A stretch of DNA of 64,000 nt from Corinectria fuckeliana (taxonomy: Eukaryota; Ascomycota; Sordariomycetes; Hypocreales; Nectriaceae), in the NCBI GenBank assembly GCA_019137255.1, contig WPDH01000063.1, positions 186,001 to 250,000 on the forward strand, written 5' to 3'. How positions within the stretch are numbered: position 1 is the stretch's first letter; each line of letters opens with the position of its first letter. Both the position numbers and the translations under genes were made by a program. Under the pieces are notes generated by a model that was not told where the DNA came from, did not search any database, and saw nothing but the letters and a program-made list of their open reading frames with translations. Shown piece by piece: positions 1-13,919 of this stretch.

Positions 1-508
1 CGATCAACGCCTCGCTGTCAGTCCTGGTTCTCTTGGCTAGGAGCCAGCAGGATCACCTTTCTTGGGCGTGGGCCGTGACAGGCCTGTAGGACAACCCTCC
101 GTCTCCGTTCAGCGGCATTCTAACCTCAGATTATAGAGCGTTGCTGGGTTGGATCGTGACAGGGTCCTGTCTAATCGCAATTTACCCGAGCCTTCTTCAG
201 CGGTAGGAATTGTCTCTTTCGTACCGGCCTTGATCGCGTATTCCCTAATATTTGTTTAGAAACCGTCAGCAAATCCTCCTGTGTACCTTTTTCTTCTGGA
301 TCGGCATCACTAGTGCCATCCAGCCACCACTCCCCGACGCCATTCTCCTCATTCCCTTTTCCACGACGCTTTCCGCTATTGTCCTCAACAAACACGACGC
401 AGCCACAGGCCACCGCCGAGTCCAATACAGATATCGAGGCCTGCCACCTCCAGCGATTTCTTCTCATCACTAACCACCTCGAAAGCCGATCCTCTCCAAG
501 ACACCAAA
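1..508. other. 5' flank of the first gene, no gene recognised
   Basis: Mixed-composition DNA with a pyrimidine-rich stretch just before the ATG at 509, as is common in fungal promoters and leaders. The short reading frames here show no codon bias or domain that I recognise. I see no RNA gene. Confidence 0.5.
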
Positions 509-2594
509 ATGGACTTCACGAAGAAGTGGGTGACGCACCTGCGGAACAGGAACCGAGAAGAAGCCTCCGCCCGAAGCAAATTAGACCACGGAGGCGATGA
601 GGACAAGCTGGCCACGAAACGTCCCCCGCATGCAACGATAGGCCGTCAACGCGGCTCCTCACAACCCACCACCAACTCCATTCCTCGCAGCCGCGCCCGA
701 CCAACCGACTCGGCAAACACCTTTGAGCGGCATAGGAACACTTCATATCGGCAGCCGTGGTCTGAGGACGATGGTTCCCACAGCCGCCCCGTTCAGGGCC
801 GCTCCATTCCGCTTGCCTCGCCGGCCCACCGACAGTCACCCCCCAACAAGCCGGACAGAACACCTCAAATCTCTGAATCAGAGCCGGCCAGCCAGATGAT
901 GCTACAGCCAGAGACCAGGCCCATCTCTCAGGACCAGCTCGTTGCCGAAGTCAAAGGCATCTATGCCGGCCTGGTCATGGTCGAGACAAAATGCATCGAG
1001 GTAGACAATACTCAATCGCCCGACACAGACCTCAACAAACTCAACAACGAGCAGTGGCAAGCTCTTATTGCTCTGCACCATGACTTCTTCCTGGCCTTGC
1101 AACATCCATCAGCGAGTCCAGAACTCCGTCGCCTTGCCTCCAAGTATGCTATGCCCGCTCGGATGTGGAGGCATGGCATCCACTCCTTCCTTGAACTACT
1201 TCGCCATAAGCTGCCAGAATCTATTGAACATATGCTCACCTTCCTATACCTTGCATACAGCATGATGGCGCTACTTCATGAGGCAGTGCCGGCGTTCGAA
1301 GACACCTTGATTGAATATCTAGGTGACCTCGGCCGCTATCGTATGGCCTTTGAGGATGATGACATCAGGGATCGGGATGTCTGGACAGGCGTCAGCCGTC
1401 ACTGGTACAGTAAAGCATCAGACAAGGCCCCGGCCGCTGGTCGCCTATACCACCACTTGGCAATCCTCGCCCGACCCAATGCTCTACAGCAGCTCTATTA
1501 CTATACCAAGTCACTATGTGTACCCGTCCCTTTCCTTCGCGCTAGAGAAAGCGTCATGACCCTTTTTGAGCCTGTCCTGAACCACAAACCTTCGCACTTA
1601 GCCCCAATTGATGCCGCCTTTGTGCGGGTGCACGGCGTACTCTTTTCGGGAAAGTCGCAAGATATGTTGGAAGCAACGGAGGAGTTTCCTGCCTTACTTG
1701 ACCATCACATCAATCAAATGACTAATCTATGGCTCAAACCAGGGTAAGTCGGTCAACTTGTCAAGTACTAGGGCATAGGTTTAACCAGTATACAGATATT
1801 ACATCAGTACCGCACTGAGTTGGTCTCTCAGCTATAGACTTGAGTCCAACGTCTTTTGGAGAACCTTGACTCCACACCCGAGGCCAGAAAATACAGCTGT
1901 TAGCATAGGAGGGAGCTCCATCCGGGAGAAATCCCTAGATGTTGGCTTTGCCAAAGAGCTCTCCTTTGCAGATCGAACCTACGAGACTGTCCTTCGTCGC
2001 TGGGGAGATCCCATTGTTCTCCCTTTCATCGACAAAACGCTAGTCTCCGTCTATCAGATGCATCGTCAGGCTTCTATGGCATTCCATAAACGAGAATTCC
2101 CTAGGGAGACTACAACGACGATTCTGAATTGCCTACTTCGGACAACGCCTGAAGTGAGCGGGGGACACAATTTCCCTTCCCCAATCAATGATGAATTTCC
2201 ACCACCGCTGCCAGAGGACCTTGCTTTGCGAGGCCTCCTGTACACTGACGACTATTTGCCTTCGAGATGGTTCACCAGCGACACTACTGATGAGGTCGAT
2301 GACTACGATGGATATCTGTCAATGGCGAGAAAGAGAAAGCTCGTCCATCTAGATGATCATTCGTTGACAAGTTCAATGAGGAAGAGAAGTCTTTTGATCC
2401 CACTTCGATGGTCGGTGACAGACACAAGCGAATACTCACTTTGGGCAGCGCAAGTGGACATTTTCTGCACTATGTCACAGATGGTCACATTCGTCCTTTC
2501 AAGCGGCTATCTTGACTTGGTCGGAAGGCCGCCGCCAGTGCCATGTGAACCATGCCGTGGCCTATATGGCAGTTCCTCATTGATCAAAGCTTGA
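509..2594 (+). CDS. Est1/SMG7-type DNA/RNA-binding domain protein
   Basis: Two exons, 509-1743 and 1796-2594, joined over a 52-nt GTAAGT...CAG intron, give 677 residues. The first 150 residues are polar, Arg/Ser/Pro-rich and look disordered. From about residue 150 to 400 the protein is helical and carries the segment typical of fungal Est1-type proteins: an LxALHHDFFLALQHPSASP stretch, then YAMPARMWRHGIHSFLELLR, a YLGDLGRYRMA motif, DVWTGVSRHWYSKA and HHLAILARPNALQQLYYY. In Est1/SMG5-7 proteins this TPR-like region precedes the RNA/DNA-binding part and acts in telomerase recruitment or nonsense-mediated decay. This group of fungal paralogues has no assigned role that I know. Reading phase across the intron is exact (GG joined to A), which supports the exon 2 start. 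Intact. The function is inferred from the family only. Confidence 0.8.
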
Positions 2595-5125
2595 TCTTGG
2601 TGTACAGTGTTTCCCACGTTACAAAAGTCCGTTTTCAGCTGAAACTGGCGGTTTCGTTCAAAGAGAGTCGACTATTGGGAACTACGATGGAGTTTTGGGA
2701 TAGGATTCCAATACGCAAGACGCGAGTCATTTGAGGACCATTGTATTTGGCGTGGCGAGCCCTTAAACATGAGGCATCCCTCATCCTTGGACACTTGCCG
2801 TCAAATTTCTTTGTCTCTTGTGTGCGCCGTTCGACGCGGTGGAAATCTTTCGGCTCTAGACCCATTAGTCTTCTAGGAGGACATATCTACGCCTTGGCAT
2901 GCTTTTCCCGTACAATGGGTTCTCCACGGGTTTAAAATACAAAATACTTAGGACCTACTGCTGCGTCGTTCACATCCTGGGTTAGATGAGTTTTAATTGT
3001 TCACGTAAACAGGCGTCTCATCATAGTAAAACGCTTATGGTGACACCAAACATGAGAGACAAGATCAGATACCAGATCGTCAGGGTGGTGCAGCCTCTTT
3101 TAATGGAGTTGCAGACCTTGGGCTATGTCGCCTTTCCCTGGCCGGCTTCCATTTTATGCCCGGGACTAGGCCGCTGATGTGCCAACTCACGGCGGGAGTC
3201 ACTCATCATGCAAAACAATATTTCGAACGGCAGGGTGTTGAGGAGAAAGTGTTATCTGCTAGAACATACTCCGCAAGGGATTAAGCCGTACGGGGGTGCA
3301 CGATGCCCTTGAACAGGCGGCTCCAGGATAGGTACTTATAGGTACCTGTCGAGAGGCCCTCTGCAAGGTTATAGTTTGTGTAGAGGGGCATGCGCGATAC
3401 ATAAAATGCCTGCTATATCTGTGAGAGTAGATGTAGCAAATCACAAGGCAACCCGCCGCTGCTTCGCCGCTGCGATATCACAAGTTCACAACCATTAATG
3501 ACTTTAGCTTCCAATGCCGGAGAAGTTCAGTTGCGCATTTGCGACCGACAGTGGCGGGTCAAAGCCCGGCGGCGCGCGGTGGGAAGGCTCCCGAACCTCC
3601 ATCAGCAATCTTCCAAGCGCCTCCGCGCTAGGCAAAAGAATGAGCATAGGCAAGGCGACCACGCGGAATATCAACTCATGCATTCAAAAGTTAGACTGTG
3701 GGCTTTAAGAAAATAATTTCCCCTTACATTTGGTGTTGGGTGTTGTGCGCCATGGTCGCCGTGAGAAAGGATGATCCACGAGACTGGTACAAGCTGCGCA
3801 GCGTCGATCAAGGAGACAAAGATGCTGAGATATTTGAAGGAAAGGAAACCCATCACCCGGAGAAGAACAAACGCTGGCTTTTCAAGTTACCTGCCGGCGG
3901 CACCACGAACCGTCATGCTAGTTCCTTTTTAGCACTGGGTTCTCTACTGACTCTTCTAAGCTATTTGGTTAGTCTATACTGTCGGTCCGTCTTCAAGTAC
4001 TACTTCCCTATCGTAACTGTTACCTTGAGCCGTAGAGCTGAGTATCGCACAGTAAGTCAACACTTTGACAGTAGTCTGTTTACCCTCACCCTCTCAAAGG
4101 CAAATTATTTCTTCATTTGGGGTTTGACTACTTTTATCTAGTTGTCTATGTATATCAGCCAGGATTATCTTACCATGTTAAGCTTTCTAGCTACCCTGGG
4201 TAATAGAACGTCAGAACAACTGTCACAGGAACGACTTATAGAAAAATGCCACTGGCTAGAAGCCAGTCTATAATCCTATCCGTAATGGCGCGAAATTGTG
4301 TCGACTATTGATCTCTACGCCTTGCAGCCTTCAGTCCAACACCCTATTCCACCACGGGCTCCAGCCAAAGGTGCATGTCCACAAACGTTTAGTTGTATTG
4401 GGGAAAGGTGTGGGTCAGTACATGCGTGTCCGGATTGTTGAGTCTGTGATCAAGGTCCTGGCTTATTTGAGAAAAGAACTTGTCGAACCGGTCAGCTCGA
4501 CCATTTGGGTTGATGGTGTCTGGCTATTTCACGACTTGAGCGTCGTGCGACTCAAGCTTGGTGCAACTAGTACAGTGAAGTAGTTGGCAGTCTCCTGATT
4601 GGCGAACCCTCCTTCAATATTGCAAGGCCGTAGGGCCTATTACTCGTGTTGTGTGACGAAGAAAATGTTTAGAGAATGCTTGGGGATGATGAACACGCCG
4701 AAGCGGTAATTTGTGACATGACTAATGCAGCCCAGACAGAGAAAGATGCAAGCAATGACGCAGTTGGTGCCGCAAAGTTGTATCTCACGAAGAAGAGTGG
4801 ACGAGCTTCTCATTGGCGTCCATTGTTCGCTCACGGGGAATCGACTGACAGGATACCTTGAAACAGGCTCTTGAGGCGCGAAGGGCATGTTTGTAAAGAA
4901 TCACTTTTATTCTACATGATGCGTGACTCGAAGGGTATCTAATTAATCATAGGCTTGCGAACAACTTACTCCATTCACCGTTCACCCGCAATGCCATTGA
5001 GAACATTACCACCACCCGACCTTCACCCTGAGTACACCTGTACCGATAACGAGGCAGTTCCATCCCTAGAGCGACAACCCCGGACCCGGCCTTCCGTCGT
5101 TTCTTCCAGCTGCTCCCACGTCCGG
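2595..5125. other. Intergenic, no supported gene
   Basis: About 2.5 kb between the Est1-type gene and the convergent membrane-protein gene. Several frames of 60-147 codons exist (the longest is 3698-4141 on +), but none has a recognisable domain, a convincing splice pattern or coding-like composition. The 147-codon frame becomes hydrophobic only in its AT-richer half. I see no tRNA, rRNA or inverted-repeat element. Confidence 0.5.
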
Positions 5126-5988
5126 TCAAGGAGCCTCGTAAATCCCCGGAGGGCCCTGCGTCTGAGGATGAATGGGAGGCGTGGCGTGGTTCCAGCCCCC
5201 CTCCGCCAGCTCGTGCTTGACTTCCTCCTGCGGCGGCGTTTGCTGGCTTTGCATGTACTGACCGCTGGAGTCTCCTTTGCGGAAGTGCTTCCAGAGTAGG
5301 AATCCCGCTCCGGCGATCAGGGCGAGGCCTCCTAGCGTCGCACCGATCGCGATGCCCGCGACCGCGCCACTCGACAGCTGCTTCGAATCGGAGTCGTGTG
5401 TTGGTTCGGCTGTTGCTGATGATGTTGTTGTTGACTTGAAGGCTTCTTTCGTGGCTTTCGCGGCGTGGGTCGACGTCGCAGCTGTCGTGGCCGCGGATGT
5501 CACCGACGAAGGGACGGTTACGTTGAAGTAGTGGCTCGTAGCACTGAGGTCGACCTGTCCAGTTTCGTACAGCGCGATGTAGAGGACGGCCGATTCACCT
5601 TTAGATACGTTGGTCATAAGTCCATCTAAGCTTACTGTCCAGCTGTCATCTGTCTTCGTCGTGTGGTCTGCATTCCGAGTCAGCCCAGCCCTCGTAAATT
5701 GCACCCGTTACGGGATTAGATGTCGACGGCGGTGTGGCGGCGCTTACCAATGAGTCTAACGCTGTTGTTCGAGTCCGTGGACGTGGGATACTGCTGCCAT
5801 ATAATAAGATCCATGCTGGACAGGTCCGACTGCCACTGCACGTCGATCTTTTCTCCCACATGGTACGTCGGGTTGTCCTGGAAGTTTCCGTATATGCCGC
5901 CGTTGGGGGGTAGAACGAACGAGCTGTCGGAGCACACGCCGGCGACAAACGCGGCGACGACGATGGCGAGGGCCGTCAGTGAGTACAT
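5126..5988 (-). CDS. Single-pass membrane protein with secreted ectodomain
   Basis: Exon 1 (5988-5748) and exon 2 (5667-5126) flank an 80-nt GTAAGC...CAG intron; the junction makes an Asp codon and the product is 260 residues. The N-terminus is a signal peptide (about residues 1-20, hydrophobic with an Ala-Gly-Val core). An ectodomain of about 110 residues follows, with the pattern IDVQWQSDLSSMDLIIWQQY and a later VLYIALYE, like the beta-sandwich ectodomains of many fungal surface proteins. Next come a Ser/Thr/Ala-rich stalk, a Gly/Ala-rich transmembrane helix (about residues 190-215, ending LLWKHFRK) and a short Pro/Gln-rich cytoplasmic tail. The architecture resembles Wsc- or Mid2-like wall sensors, but I see no WSC cysteines, so I leave the function open. 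Confidence 0.8.
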
Positions 5989-8367
5989 GGTGGAGACGAG
6001 TTATCCAGGAATTGTTGTGTCGGACCCGTGGGAGAAGTCCGTCTCGAATCGAAGCCAAGCCAACAGCACAGCAGGACAGAAACTGGACGACGAGCAGCGA
6101 CCCGTCACGTTTTCAGTCTCTCGGGGGGCTGTATGTATCGTCCCAGTCCTCATAGCCCTGTGGAGCAGAGGATCTGCGGTGGTAATCTAGTGAAGAGGAC
6201 GACCCTTGGTTGGTGGCCTCGCTTCGCCTTCAGGGACGGAACTAGCAAGATGGTCCCCCGTCGGTCTCACTCCTGGGACAAGACGGCCGGGAAGCGCATC
6301 CACCATCTCCAATAGCAGCGCCGGATGGTTGATTAGACGCCCGGGATTGTAAGACCTATACCGCGCTGGTCGTAGTGCGGCAAGCCGCTAGATCCTTCCG
6401 CATCCTGGAATAGCAGGGCTGATTTTAATTAGCTTGGACTCGCGCGAGTTGAAGCAGGAAGGTCCGGGGATGACGGCACTCCCAGCTGCTCTGTTGATGG
6501 AGAGCTCATCCCGGGTGCCGTGAGTCTACAGAGTCGAGGGCGCCATTTGTGCTTTGGACGTATATATTGGTTACGACTTGCGTTCATACAATTGCCTTCG
6601 ACATGGCGATGGCAGCTATTCAACACGCATTTACGATATAGACTAAGACTTCTCCACCGCCTGACATGATTGGCTAATGACCCTCGACCCTCGCTCGCTC
6701 TGCTTACCCTTATCGTCTCTCGGCATCTAGCCAGGGATGTGAGACACAGCCTCTTCCGCCAGCTCACCAAGGCCCAATTCCGCCTTGTCTCATCGCCCAA
6801 CATCCACAATGGATTCAGACAAATTGTGGCTGTGGTCTGTGTAAATATAGCCCCTGCCATCTCATTCTGTCGCTGCGACGCTGACAGCCTTTACTAATTA
6901 GCCCGAAGGACTCAGTACTTGGTGGATTGTGCGAATACCCTTTCGTCAAATACACCAGATGCCATCGTTCTAATCACAGCATCCTATTTTGTAGCTCTTG
7001 TATTAAGTATCCGTATTCCCTTGTTACCGGAGAAGCCAAGATGCCCCCTCAGGATGTTTAGCCCGTGCTTGGTAAGCCTGGAGACCCCTTGCTCCGTAAT
7101 TATCATCCCTGCAGCTGAGCGAATGACCTAACGTGAATATGGCGAAATATCACCGCGAGTGTCCGCCTCGACGCACTTTACATACCGGTACGTATGCACG
7201 CCAATCTGTTACGGCTCTTAAACTGCTTAACAAAACATGAATGAATCTTATCCAGTCACAGAAGTAGGGGCGCGCGACAACCGGTCACATTACTGTCACA
7301 CAATCGTCTGACCAGGGCCCTTCGTTTCAAGTAGAACCCGATAGCCGGCGCACTAGAGAGGTGGTCCAGTGGACCTGGCCACTAGAGAATGGACTGCTCA
7401 TTTTCTAATTTCTTAAAGGTTTTACTTGAGTATAGTAGTGGGCAAAAAGTACCGATACAATGTTTTTTATATCGACTGCCTGCAAGGTGCCGAGGACGTT
7501 TGTCCTAGCTGCCGTAGCTAACGCCCAGGAAAGCAAACGAGTTATACGTGTTGGATGCGGTGGATGAGAATGGCTGGTGGGGGCATGTCTGATGGGTTCA
7601 ATGAACTGCTACTAGCCTGGTGGGGGACTTTCCATCTTGGGAACCCAGCTTTTGATACATAATACCTTGTGAAAAGCCCGTTAGTTAGACTAATCGACTA
7701 GAATTAAGAGACGGCCTTCAACAGCCTGTGTGTGGAAGATTCCGAGTGACGATGCATGCTAGGGTTGATGGTATCACGGATCAGCGAGGTGCTCTCGCCG
7801 CCAGCTATAGAACGGAAACCCACGACTGGGATTCCCAGAACCCAAAGCAAACTGCTTCAAGGCTTCGTGTCGAACTGTATCCAGTGAGAGCTCAATGATA
7901 ATTCAGCTGATGTTTCATGTTGCGCCCAGCATACATTATCACAGTGGGTAGTGTTGGAACCAACTGCATAACAGGGCGGGCTGCTCATTGGTGGTAGGAT
8001 ACACAACAGTACCCCAAGACGTGTGTGATGTCGACTAACTGCTTCCGGTGTTGCCGTTTAGGCAGTTGGTTTATACACGTTGGTCGGCGTGACCCCCTGT
8101 TGTAGAATCAACAGTCCTATGCTATCAATCATCGCAGCTTGGCACGCCCTCCCACGAATGAACCACCCATGTACCCCCTGCAGCAACACTCTGCCCCCTG
8201 ATAAGCCTGTCCACTGCCATAGTATTCATACTCATACTGCGCCGTGCCTCTTCGGCTTGACCTTGCCATTTTCCTGCAACCTTCACATTTCACCCGCGAG
8301 TGCGCCTGCGACCTCCACGCTTATACGATATTGAGCCTTGTGCTTCGCCAAACGGCTTGATTGCTTC
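5989..8367. other. Long intergenic stretch between divergent genes
   Basis: Upstream DNA shared by the membrane-protein gene (minus) and the NO VEIN-like gene (plus). Frames such as 6429-6860 (minus) and 6919-7131 (plus) lack recognisable domains and I do not support them. Composition is near the genomic average, with a few AT-rich patches. I see no RNA gene or transposon ends. Confidence 0.5.
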
Positions 8368-11300
8368 ATGGCCACGCAGGAAACAAGGCTTGCGCGTGCT
8401 CGCCGGCTAGTTGAGTCCATTTCAACAGACCTCGGCTTTGTCGAAGAAGAAGTATGGGCGACGCTCAGTGCTGCTGCTCGACGAAAGTTCGAGTACGCGA
8501 TGCGCGTGAAAGACGACATGATTTCTTCTACTGTATCAACGTAAGTTCCGCAATCACTAGGATAAAACTACATGAACAATTGCCCCCACTGACAACCACC
8601 TAGCCTTGCCTTGAATCTATACACGAGCAACGCACGCTTCGTCTTCGAACTGCTTCAGAATGCGGACGACAACCATTTCCGGACAGCTACAGGTCTCAAT
8701 CAGCTTCCTTACGTCGCTTTCAAGGTGCACCCAGATCGCATTGTCATCGATTGCAATGAAGATGGCTTCACCCACGAGAACCTGAAAGCAATCTGCGCAG
8801 TAGGACGCAGCTCCAAGACTGGAGCCAATACTGGAACGCAGGGGCATATTGGCGAAAAGGGGATTGGCTTCAAATCTGTCTTCATGGCCGCGTGGAAGGT
8901 ATACATCCAGTCGGGAGACTTTTCATTTCATTTCCAACACCGCGCCCAAGACTCGGGGTTCGGAATGATACGTCCTGTGTGGGAAGAGCCTGCCGAACAG
9001 CTACCGCAGCCTCTGACGAGAATGACCTTGTCGCTGCATGACCAGGGTGACGAAGAGCAAATATCGTCTCAACGAGAAACGATTCATTAACAGTTCAATG
9101 ATCTACAAGAGAACCTCCTTCTCTTCATGCGCAACCTGAAAGAAATCCGAGTCGCCTTCTTTGACGCTGACGGTGTATTGGAGACCTCCACGACCTTCTC
9201 CACTCAACAGACGGACGGCAACCGGGTGACTTTGACAAAACAGGTCACGAAGGCCAGTGAGAACAGCACAACGACCAAGATCTACTATCTAGTGAGACAC
9301 ACAGTGGGAAATCTAGAAAAGAACGAGAACCGCTCTTACTCAGCTCATGAAGAGCAGACTAGAGCGTACTCGAGAGCCGAGGTTATTCTCGGTTTCCCAT
9401 TGACTGAGGATTCAGTCCCGATCGAGATGCCTCAAGATGTGTTTGCCTTTCTGCCAATGAGGCATATGGGATTCAAGGTAAGTGCAAGAGAATCTCAATA
9501 TATCAGCACATCATTGACCGCTTACGTCTTGCAGTTTCTGATACACAGCGATTTCGTCACCGAGGCGAACCGCCAGGGTATCGTAACGACATCGCGACGT
9601 AACCTTGGAATCATGGAGGGTATTTACGATGCATTTATTCAGGCTGTCCTAGAATTCTGCGACCACCCAACTTTACAGTACACCTGGATGAGATTCCTTC
9701 CGAATACAGAGGACCATTACGACGGTTTTTGGTCACGCCTGATTTCGAAGTTACTGATCAATTTGCCATTCGCACCAGTCCTGCGGCCACGGAGCGAAGG
9801 CCTTCTTCGGCCAATTGCACATCTTCGACGACTTTTCACAATCCACTGCAACGCTCATCAGGAGCCTCTATTCAGAGACAAAGACCCAGAGACATATATC
9901 TCCAAGAGATACCAGAAATCCGACCTTGACAGGCTCATGAGCTATGGCCTGCGGTTCATTACGCAGAGTGAAGTTCTCGATTTGGTGGAAAAGGATCTTC
10001 AACTGGAAACGCCTAGAATGAAGTCTGACGACAGTGATGACGACTGGCACACGAGGGTTGCGAATTTGCTCGCGAGAACGTTCGAGATTGCAATGTTCAA
10101 GAACCTTGAGGCAAGAGCACGTAAACTATCGTTGTTGCCGTTGCAAAATGGAGACTGGGTCGCAAAAAGTTCAGAACTCATCTTCTTTTCTGAAAGCGCT
10201 GGTATACCAATTCCAGAAATCTTCCGCGTCGACCTGCTAGATGGTAAAGCTGAAGGAAACCCGAGAAGAAAGGAACTCTTCAAGCATCTCGGCGTCTCTG
10301 CCGCCAGTGTTGACTTCATACGCTGTGCCATTCTCACTATCCCTTACCGATCAGGTGAAGCAGGCTTCCATATGAAGTTCTACGAGAATAAGAACCAGCT
10401 TAAGTTTCTCTACTTAACACACCATCTTGCAACAAACTCGACAACCGTCAAGGCGAATATCGTTCTCCTAAATCATGAATTCAGATCATGCAGGCCAGAC
10501 CTCTCCATTATCTTCCTCCCAGATGATCACGAGTTCGGGGTAAAGACACTCTTCAAGCATTCAGGCGTCACAGAGACGCCCACAGGCGCACCGCAGCTGG
10601 ATTTCCTCCACGAAGATTATCTCTCACATCCCCCAAATAAACCAACCCCTAACGCGGCAAGCTGGAAAGAATGGCTCTGCAGCTGTGCTGGAGTGCAGCG
10701 GTATGTCAATCTCGTTACAGTTGAGAGACCTCGAGTTCTTTCCAAGCCCGTGTACCACGTTGCGAAACATCTATCCGACAAGTTTCTTGGGTTTCTGCGA
10801 TATCATTGGAGCGAAGGAGGGACAGAGGTTGAAGACTCGCTTTCAATGATCGCGGAGCTCAGAAAGATCCCAGTCCTTTGCCGTGATGGGTCTATGGTGG
10901 CACTGGAGAAAACCTATCTGCCTTTTCAAGATCTGGAAGAAGAATGTACCAGGTATTTGAGAGGCCAGGAGAGCTTCCCGTTTCTAAAGTTAACGACAGC
11001 GGTGGAACGTGGTACCTACGCCAGGGACTGGCCTTTTCTCGTCCCGCGGCTTGGGGTCGGCATCGACGCAGATATCGACTTTTACCTACAGCTTCTTCTC
11101 TCGATTAGCTCCACGAGTGCCGACGATATCGAGGATGAGGACAGACTGATGCACTTGTACAGCACTATTTACGGGAAATACGTGCAGTCAGCGACGACGG
11201 AGATGAGCAAGACAAGGTTACAGTGAGTGAAAAGTTCTGCGCATAGTCCGGAGGCTAAAGGCATACCAGGAATTTCTTCACTGAACACTCATTGATCTTT

Positions 11301-13919
11301 TTGCCATCATGTGACTACGAGGCTGATTGGGTCAAGCCCAGCCAGTATCTATGGGATGCGCCGTCCGGTTTTGCTACCAGCCACGCTCTCAAGTCGCGGT
11401 ATGAGAAATTATCAGTCCGTCAACATGTCGCCATACCGTTCACCGAGAGACTTTTCCGCGACGTGCTCGAAATTCCAGACTGCCAATGGCACAACATCTT
11501 GGATGAGCTGAGATATGCAAGGGAGATTGAGTATGAGAATAAGGATGAAATGTTCGACCTTTACGATCGCCTTCACTACATGACAGGACATACTAGAGAG
11601 GACAAGGACGATATCAAGTGAGCCATCGACTACAGGTCTTCACGATCGTTTAGACTAATGTAGGTCATGCTAGGGCAGCGTTCAACACTCAACCTCTTAT
11701 TTACGTAAGTTTGACGTGTAGCTGGTATAAGGTCTCGGAGTGCTTGTGGTCAAGTACAACTAGAATCCAAGGCAAAATCACATTAGTAGAGGACTACGAG
11801 GATCTTCAAGACTTTTTCGTTGATTTTCTTGGAGTCGACACTCTTAACCTACAGATTGTATACGACGAACTTCTCCATCTTGGTCGCTCACCATCCTCGA
11901 CGATTGGCCCAATAAAGGAGCAGATACAATCTTTCAATAGCCTTCTCTCGAACCTCAGCAGCTACCCGGAAGTGAAGCCAGAGCCGCTGCGAAAGGCGGA
12001 AATCTTCCCTGTTCGGATCCCAGGTGGCGACGTTGAACTGTCCACAGGAGAAACGAGTTTCGCCATCGTGGATAGGGTGACCTTGGGGGAGTACTTTGCC
12101 GCGCAGGTCAGAACTCTCGACTTTGATCTCAACACGGTCCGTGAGCTTGCTCCTTTTCTTCGATGGCTTGGGCTAGAGACTCGGTATCTGTCATGCTCTG
12201 TAAGAGAGATATCGACAGTTGATCAAACAGACATGAGATCTGTATCACCATCGGAGTGCAAAATTCGGCCCATTGCTCATTCTCTATGCCGGTAAATTCA
12301 TATCTTCCCTCGGCCACTAGCGCAATGGACGAAAGACTAACTACCGAACAGGATTGCCTTCCACTACAACAGTCCGAAGCTGGCGAGTACAACCGTCACA
12401 TGTCTATGCGACACGCTGAGAAATGTTCGGGTTTACGAGACGCATGGAATATCTTGCGAATTCCACTTTTCCCAGGATGGCAAAGACTATCGCGAAGTGT
12501 CGAGTCGCAACGACTTGCACCTCCGCGAAGAGGGATCCGAACTGGAAATATTCGTCCCGCGCAAAAAGAAGAGACGGCAGTTTTGCTATGCTAGCAAACT
12601 TCCCGCTCGTCTATTCGAGTGGCTGATGACGGACCCAGTCACTCAGACCCAAGCGGGCACTAATGAGAAAGCTCACCGACTCGTTGCGACCGTGCTCAAT
12701 GCAAGCAAATCTGTGGTCTCGGAAATCCTCGAGGAGAACGGCATTGTTTCTGCTGGTATTGAGTCTGATGATGATGATGACGACGACGACGATGCCAGCG
12801 ACGACAGCTCAGCATTTGAAGCGGAAGAGAGCCTCCGAGGCTCACGAACAAGAGACAACACGACGGAGCTCGTGGTCCCACATGTAGACAATACTAGCGA
12901 GGCTTCATCGCCAGGTGTTCCTACACCAATGTCTTCATCTCGTCAGCCAGCATTTGATGAGACTACCTACGCCAGTGCCAGAGCATCAGATACCGCATCA
13001 CGTTCTCAGTCCGCACTTCCCGTGTCCGTATCCCAAAGGAACCCTGGCAATCGACAATATCCGCAACCAGACGCCAGGTTGTCAACCAGCAGCGAAGATG
13101 TAACAAAGTACCAAGAATTGCTTGGTAGGGTTATCTCAGCCGCACGGGAGGCAACCTTTCCCACACGGCCGAATGCCCCGTTAGACATGTCCGCTCTTCT
13201 CGGCGCTCTGCCTACGGACTACGAAACAGAATCAAGCTACGACTGCATCGAGGAACCCATCCGCTTCAGATCCAAGACGCAGATAGAGCGGGACATAATG
13301 GTAGGCGCTGCTGGTGAGCTATATGTAAGTTCAACGCGAGGCTGCTCAAGCATGCGCTTTCGAGTTGTGGCTTACAGAGAACTTTAGGTGTTTGAACTGC
13401 TGAAGGCTCTGGACCCGGCTTTGCCATGGTTTATGATGGAAAACTGGCAAAGCACTATACGACACCATGTCAGAGTCCATGCAGATTACTCTGATATTCC
13501 TCGATGGCCGGGAAACCGTGAGACGGCTGACCTAGTGTACACCGACATGACTGGCGCCCTCACAAAGGTGCTCATGGACTGCGACTATTTGGATGCCTCC
13601 TGGGCACATGCTAGACCGAATTATCTGCTTGAAGTCAAGACCACTACCGGGCCGTGCCGGACTCCTTTCTTCATGAGCAGGCCGCAGTATCAACGCGTAA
13701 GTCTCGAGCCCGTAGTGACACCCGGGCTGCGTTTGGCTAACAAAGATGAAGATGCGAGACTACCACGGCAGTCGAGAAACTGTATACATAATCTTGCGCG
13801 TGTTTAGCGTAGACAAGAGCAGTTTCGGAATGCGGGTGTACGTGGATCCCGCGGAGAAGGAAGCAAATGGAGAGCTTTTGTTTACCGGGCGGGCTTGGTC
13901 TGTCACTCCCGCGGCTTAG
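8368..13919 (+). pseudogene. NO VEIN-like protein with HSP90-type ATPase and DUF3883, in-frame stop
   Basis: Eight exons: 8368-8540, 8604-9477, 9535-11222, 11270-11617, 11674-12291, 12352-13324, 13388-13696 and 13746-13919. All phases close, giving 1718 codons. The N-terminus is a GHKL/HSP90-like ATPase: N-box ELLQNADD (about residues 73-80), an EDGFTHENLKAI segment and a G-box GHIGEKGIGFKSVF (about 138-151). An acidic Asp run follows near residue 1375. The last 160 residues (GELYVFELL ... NYLLEVKTT) match the NO VEIN C-terminal/DUF3883 nuclease-like domain. Plant NO VEIN acts in cell fate; the fungal role is unknown. TAA at 9088-9090 (codon 220) interrupts a frame that is open and conserved in style on both sides. 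The ORF 9127-11226 continues in the same frame. The 219-residue product would keep only the nucleotide-binding part. The alternatives are a sequencing error or readthrough. Confidence 0.8.

Noticed and set aside
3698..4141. 147-codon plus-strand frame
   Set aside because: No domain, no homology-like motif, drifting composition and no neighbouring exons; likely chance.
9047..9093. Intron that would remove the TAA of the NO VEIN-like gene
   Set aside because: GT at 9047 and AG at 9093 give 47 nt, not a multiple of three, while the frames on both sides are already in register; splicing would break the gene.
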